From Planctomycetota bacterium (GTDB taxonomy: Bacteria > Planctomycetota > Phycisphaerae > Sedimentisphaerales > Anaerohalosphaeraceae): 7,541 bases of DNA. A model generated the notes under the pieces. That model did no database searches and was not told where the DNA came from. It saw only the letters and a list, made by a program, of their open reading frames with translations. Below are positions 5,560 through 7,541 of this stretch, piece by piece. Both the position numbers and the translations under genes were made by a program. The DNA lies in the NCBI GenBank assembly GCA_012519365.1, contig JAAYQH010000154.1:1-7541 (forward strand), given 5' to 3'. Within the stretch, counting starts at the first letter, position 1. Every line of letters begins with the position of its first letter.

Positions 5560-7338
5560 ATGAGCACGGAGCATTCAACTATGGAATTCGGACAAAGCCG
5601 CAATCAGATTGTCTTTAGCAACCGCGCACGATGCCGGGACTGCTATCGCTGCGTTCGCGTCTGTCCGGTCCAGGCTATCGGCATTCGCGACGGCCAGGCT
5701 TACGTCGATCAGCGGCGATGCATTGCGTGCGGGACGTGCATTCGCCAATGTCCTCAAAAGGCCAAGAGCTATCGCAAAGACCTGGCCGAGGCGATGGACT
5801 CTGTGCGCAGCGGTCGGACGGCCGTAAGTCTGGCGCCGTCGTTTGCGTGTTTGTTTGAGGAGTGGCAGATTCGCCGGCTCCCTTCGGCCCTGCGAAAGCT
5901 GGGATTTGGCTATGTTGCTGAGGCTGCCGTGGGGGCCGAATGGGCAGCCGTTCAGACCGCCCGCCATGTCAGGCAGCATCCCGGCCGGTTGTCGATTGTC
6001 TCGGCCTGTCCGGCGGTTGTGCAGTATATACAACGTTATCGGCCTGAATTGTGCGGGCATATTGTTCCGGTCGCCTCACCGATGCGCGCGCATGGACGAG
6101 CCCTGAAGGCCAAACTGGGAGCTGATGTTAAAGTCGTCTTTATCGGGCCGTGTGTCGCCAAAAAGACAGAATTGCAGGGCGACGGCGAACCGGCGGTGGA
6201 CCTTGTGCTGACATTTGAAGAACTGTTTGAATGGTTCAATGCCGCCGGGATTCAATTGGCTGACTTCGAAGAAAGCGACTTTGACGAGCGCCCCCCCAAA
6301 ACGGCCCGCCTGTATCCGCTGGAAGGCGGCTGCCTGAAAACCGCTGCGCTGCCGGTGGACTACTGCGAAACCAAACACATTACCGTCAGCGGCATCGAGG
6401 CGATTTGTGATGTCCTGGACGCGGCCGCAACGGCAGAAGAAGGCTGTGTGGTAGAGCCGCTGTTTTGTGCTCAGGGCTGCATCAACGGCCCGGTCATTGG
6501 TTGTGAAAAAACGCTGTTTGAGCGAAAATGCGCCATTTTGCGTTATTACAATGCCTCAGAAGAAGGCCCCGTCTGCGACCCGCCGGTGGACCTTGGCCAA
6601 ACGTTTGTCGCGGATCATATCGATCAGACGCCTGTCACGGAAGAGCAGATTCGCCGCATTCTGGAAAAAACGGGTAAACAAAACCCTGAAGACCAGCTAA
6701 ACTGCGGGGCGTGCGGCTACTCGACCTGTCGTCAGCAGGCCATGGCGGTATTGCGACAGATGGCCGAACCGGAAATGTGCGTCTCGTGGGTACGCCGGCT
6801 GGCCGAGCGGCAAACCGATCGTATCATTGAAACCAGCCCCAACGGCATTATCACACTCGATGAACATCTGACGATTTTGCATGTCAATTCGTCGTTCAAG
6901 CGGCTGTTTATGTGCACCGACGCAGTCTGCGGCAAGCCCATCTCGTATCTGATGGATCCTGCACCGTTCCAAACAGTCGCTTCCGGCCGACAGGAATTGT
7001 TTGAAGCGACAATAGAGCATGAAAAATACAATCTCATCTGCCGTGAGATTATTTACGCCCTTCAGCCGGAAGGTCAGATCGTAGGCATTTTTGTCAATCT
7101 GACGCGGGCAGTGCACAACAAGCGACAATTCGACCAACTGCAGGCACAAACCCTCGAGCAGGCGCAGACCCTGTTGCGTCATCAGGTCGATATGGCCGGC
7201 AAGATCGCCGAATATTTGGGCAAAAGCACTGCCGAAAGCGAAAAATTGCTGGTCAATTTGATGCAAATCGCCCGCAACAGCACAGATAAGAACACGGACC
7301 ACGGCCCATGGCAGAGCGCTATTTACACTTCGAAGTAG
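5560..7338 (+). CDS. hydS: Putative sensory [FeFe]-hydrogenase HydS with PAS domain (group C-like)
   Basis: This looks like an H2 or redox sensor rather than a turnover enzyme. From ATG 5560 it is 592 residues. A two-[4Fe-4S] ferredoxin comes first (C25, C28, C31, C35; C54, C57, C60, C64). The H-cluster domain keeps all four ligand cysteines: C150 (SACPAVV), C198 (GPCVAKKTE), C303 and C307 (FCAQGCINGP). The cysteine that relays protons in HydA is A149 here, and the GGGQP-type end of motif 3 is lost. Next is a further [4Fe-4S] domain (C382, C385, C390, C407; CGACGYSTC), then a PAS domain (about 421-517) and a C-terminal helical, Gln-rich likely coiled coil (about 525-570). No kinase or DNA-binding domain is visible, so output probably goes to the phosphatase gene that overlaps its end. 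GTG 5551 is an alternative start. The symbol follows Thermotoga HydS usage. Confidence 0.88.
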   Translation: MSTEHSTMEFGQSRNQIVFSNRARCRDCYRCVRVCPVQAIGIRDGQAYVDQRRCIACGTCIRQCPQKAKSYRKDLAEAMDSVRSGRTAVSLAPSFACLFEEWQIRRLPSALRKLGFGYVAEAAVGAEWAAVQTARHVRQHPGRLSIVSACPAVVQYIQRYRPELCGHIVPVASPMRAHGRALKAKLGADVKVVFIGPCVAKKTELQGDGEPAVDLVLTFEELFEWFNAAGIQLADFEESDFDERPPKTARLYPLEGGCLKTAALPVDYCETKHITVSGIEAICDVLDAAATAEEGCVVEPLFCAQGCINGPVIGCEKTLFERKCAILRYYNASEEGPVCDPPVDLGQTFVADHIDQTPVTEEQIRRILEKTGKQNPEDQLNCGACGYSTCRQQAMAVLRQMAEPEMCVSWVRRLAERQTDRIIETSPNGIITLDEHLTILHVNSSFKRLFMCTDAVCGKPISYLMDPAPFQTVASGRQELFEATIEHEKYNLICREIIYALQPEGQIVGIFVNLTRAVHNKRQFDQLQAQTLEQAQTLLRHQVDMAGKIAEYLGKSTAESEKLLVNLMQIARNSTDKNTDHGPWQSAIYTSK

Positions 7339-7541
7339 CTATTGAGCAGCGCCCTAAACAGGGGCGTCTGGCCTGCGGTGATGTGGCCTCGGTGATGCGT
7401 ACCGAGTCGGAAACCACCGTCATCGTCGCCGACGGCATCGGTTCCGGCACCTCGGCCCACGTGGCCGCGACCCTGTGCAAGTCGCGTTTTGAGCAATTGC
7501 TGGACGGCGGCTTTTCGCTGCGTCAGGCATTCGTCAGGATT
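7308..7541 (+). CDS. SpoIIE/PP2C-type serine/threonine phosphatase, 3' truncated by window end
   Basis: The first 78 residues are present and the frame is open to the window edge. The start of a PP2C-fold phosphatase domain is visible: GDVASV (24-29) and VADGIGSG (40-47). D25 and D42 fit the two metal-binding aspartates of SpoIIE/RsbU-type enzymes, which dephosphorylate serine or threonine on partner proteins with Mn2+ or Mg2+. The domain begins almost at residue 1, so there is no N-terminal sensor, and the input is likely to come from another protein. ATG 7308 overlaps hydS by 31 bp in another frame. No later ATG, GTG or TTG would keep the first aspartate motif. The ribosome site is weak, so coupling to hydS translation is plausible. 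The target protein cannot be told from the window. Confidence 0.8.
   Translation, partial: MAERYLHFEVAIEQRPKQGRLACGDVASVMRTESETTVIVADGIGSGTSAHVAATLCKSRFEQLLDGGFSLRQAFVRI

Noticed and set aside
5560..7338. HydS as a sensor histidine kinase
   Set aside because: The protein ends soon after the PAS domain and helical tail. No H-box or ATP-binding kinase motifs are present.

Overview
The window carries a compact, co-directional operon for a soluble multi-subunit [FeFe]-hydrogenase with two sensory genes attached. In order: the tail of an unidentified gene (1-60), a long AT-rich control region (61-435), the NADH-responsive repressor gene rex, the hydrogenase genes hydC, hydB and hydA, a second [FeFe]-hydrogenase-like gene with a PAS domain (hydS type), and the first 78 codons of a SpoIIE/PP2C-type phosphatase cut by the window end. 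All genes are on the + strand.

Organism: a strictly anaerobic, H2-metabolising (probably fermentative) bacterium. The reasons are the oxygen-sensitive [FeFe] active site, the NADH- and ferredoxin-type iron-sulfur modules and the Rex regulator. Coding DNA is moderately GC-rich, while the rex promoter region is strikingly AT-rich. The gene set resembles the Thermotoga-type HydABC loci that have an adjacent HydS and phosphatase. Similar sets occur in several anaerobic phyla (Planctomycetota, Firmicutes and others), and I cannot fix the phylum by reading alone.

Layout and coupling: a sigma70-like promoter (TTGACA, 17-bp spacer, TATTCT) lies about 50 bp before rex, with one good and one weaker Rex-operator-like inverted repeat just upstream. 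Rex and hydC are separated by 33 bp. hydC/hydB and hydB/hydA overlap by one base (TGATG, TAATG). hydA and hydS are separated by about 29 bp. hydS and the phosphatase gene overlap by 31 bp. I see no terminator between these genes, so they probably form one transcript.

How the genes work together (inference from families): HydC, HydB and HydA should form a trimer that couples NADH and reduced ferredoxin to H2 in either direction. HydB holds the FMN/NADH site, HydA the H-cluster, and thioredoxin-fold [2Fe-2S] domains are present on all three subunits. Rex would derepress the operon when NADH accumulates. HydS keeps the four H-cluster cysteines but has lost the catalytic proton-transfer cysteine, so it looks like an H2 or redox sensor. 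It would pass its signal to the adjacent phosphatase. The locus thus appears to put an NADH sensor and an H2 sensor around one hydrogenase. The H-cluster maturases HydE, HydF and HydG are not in the window.
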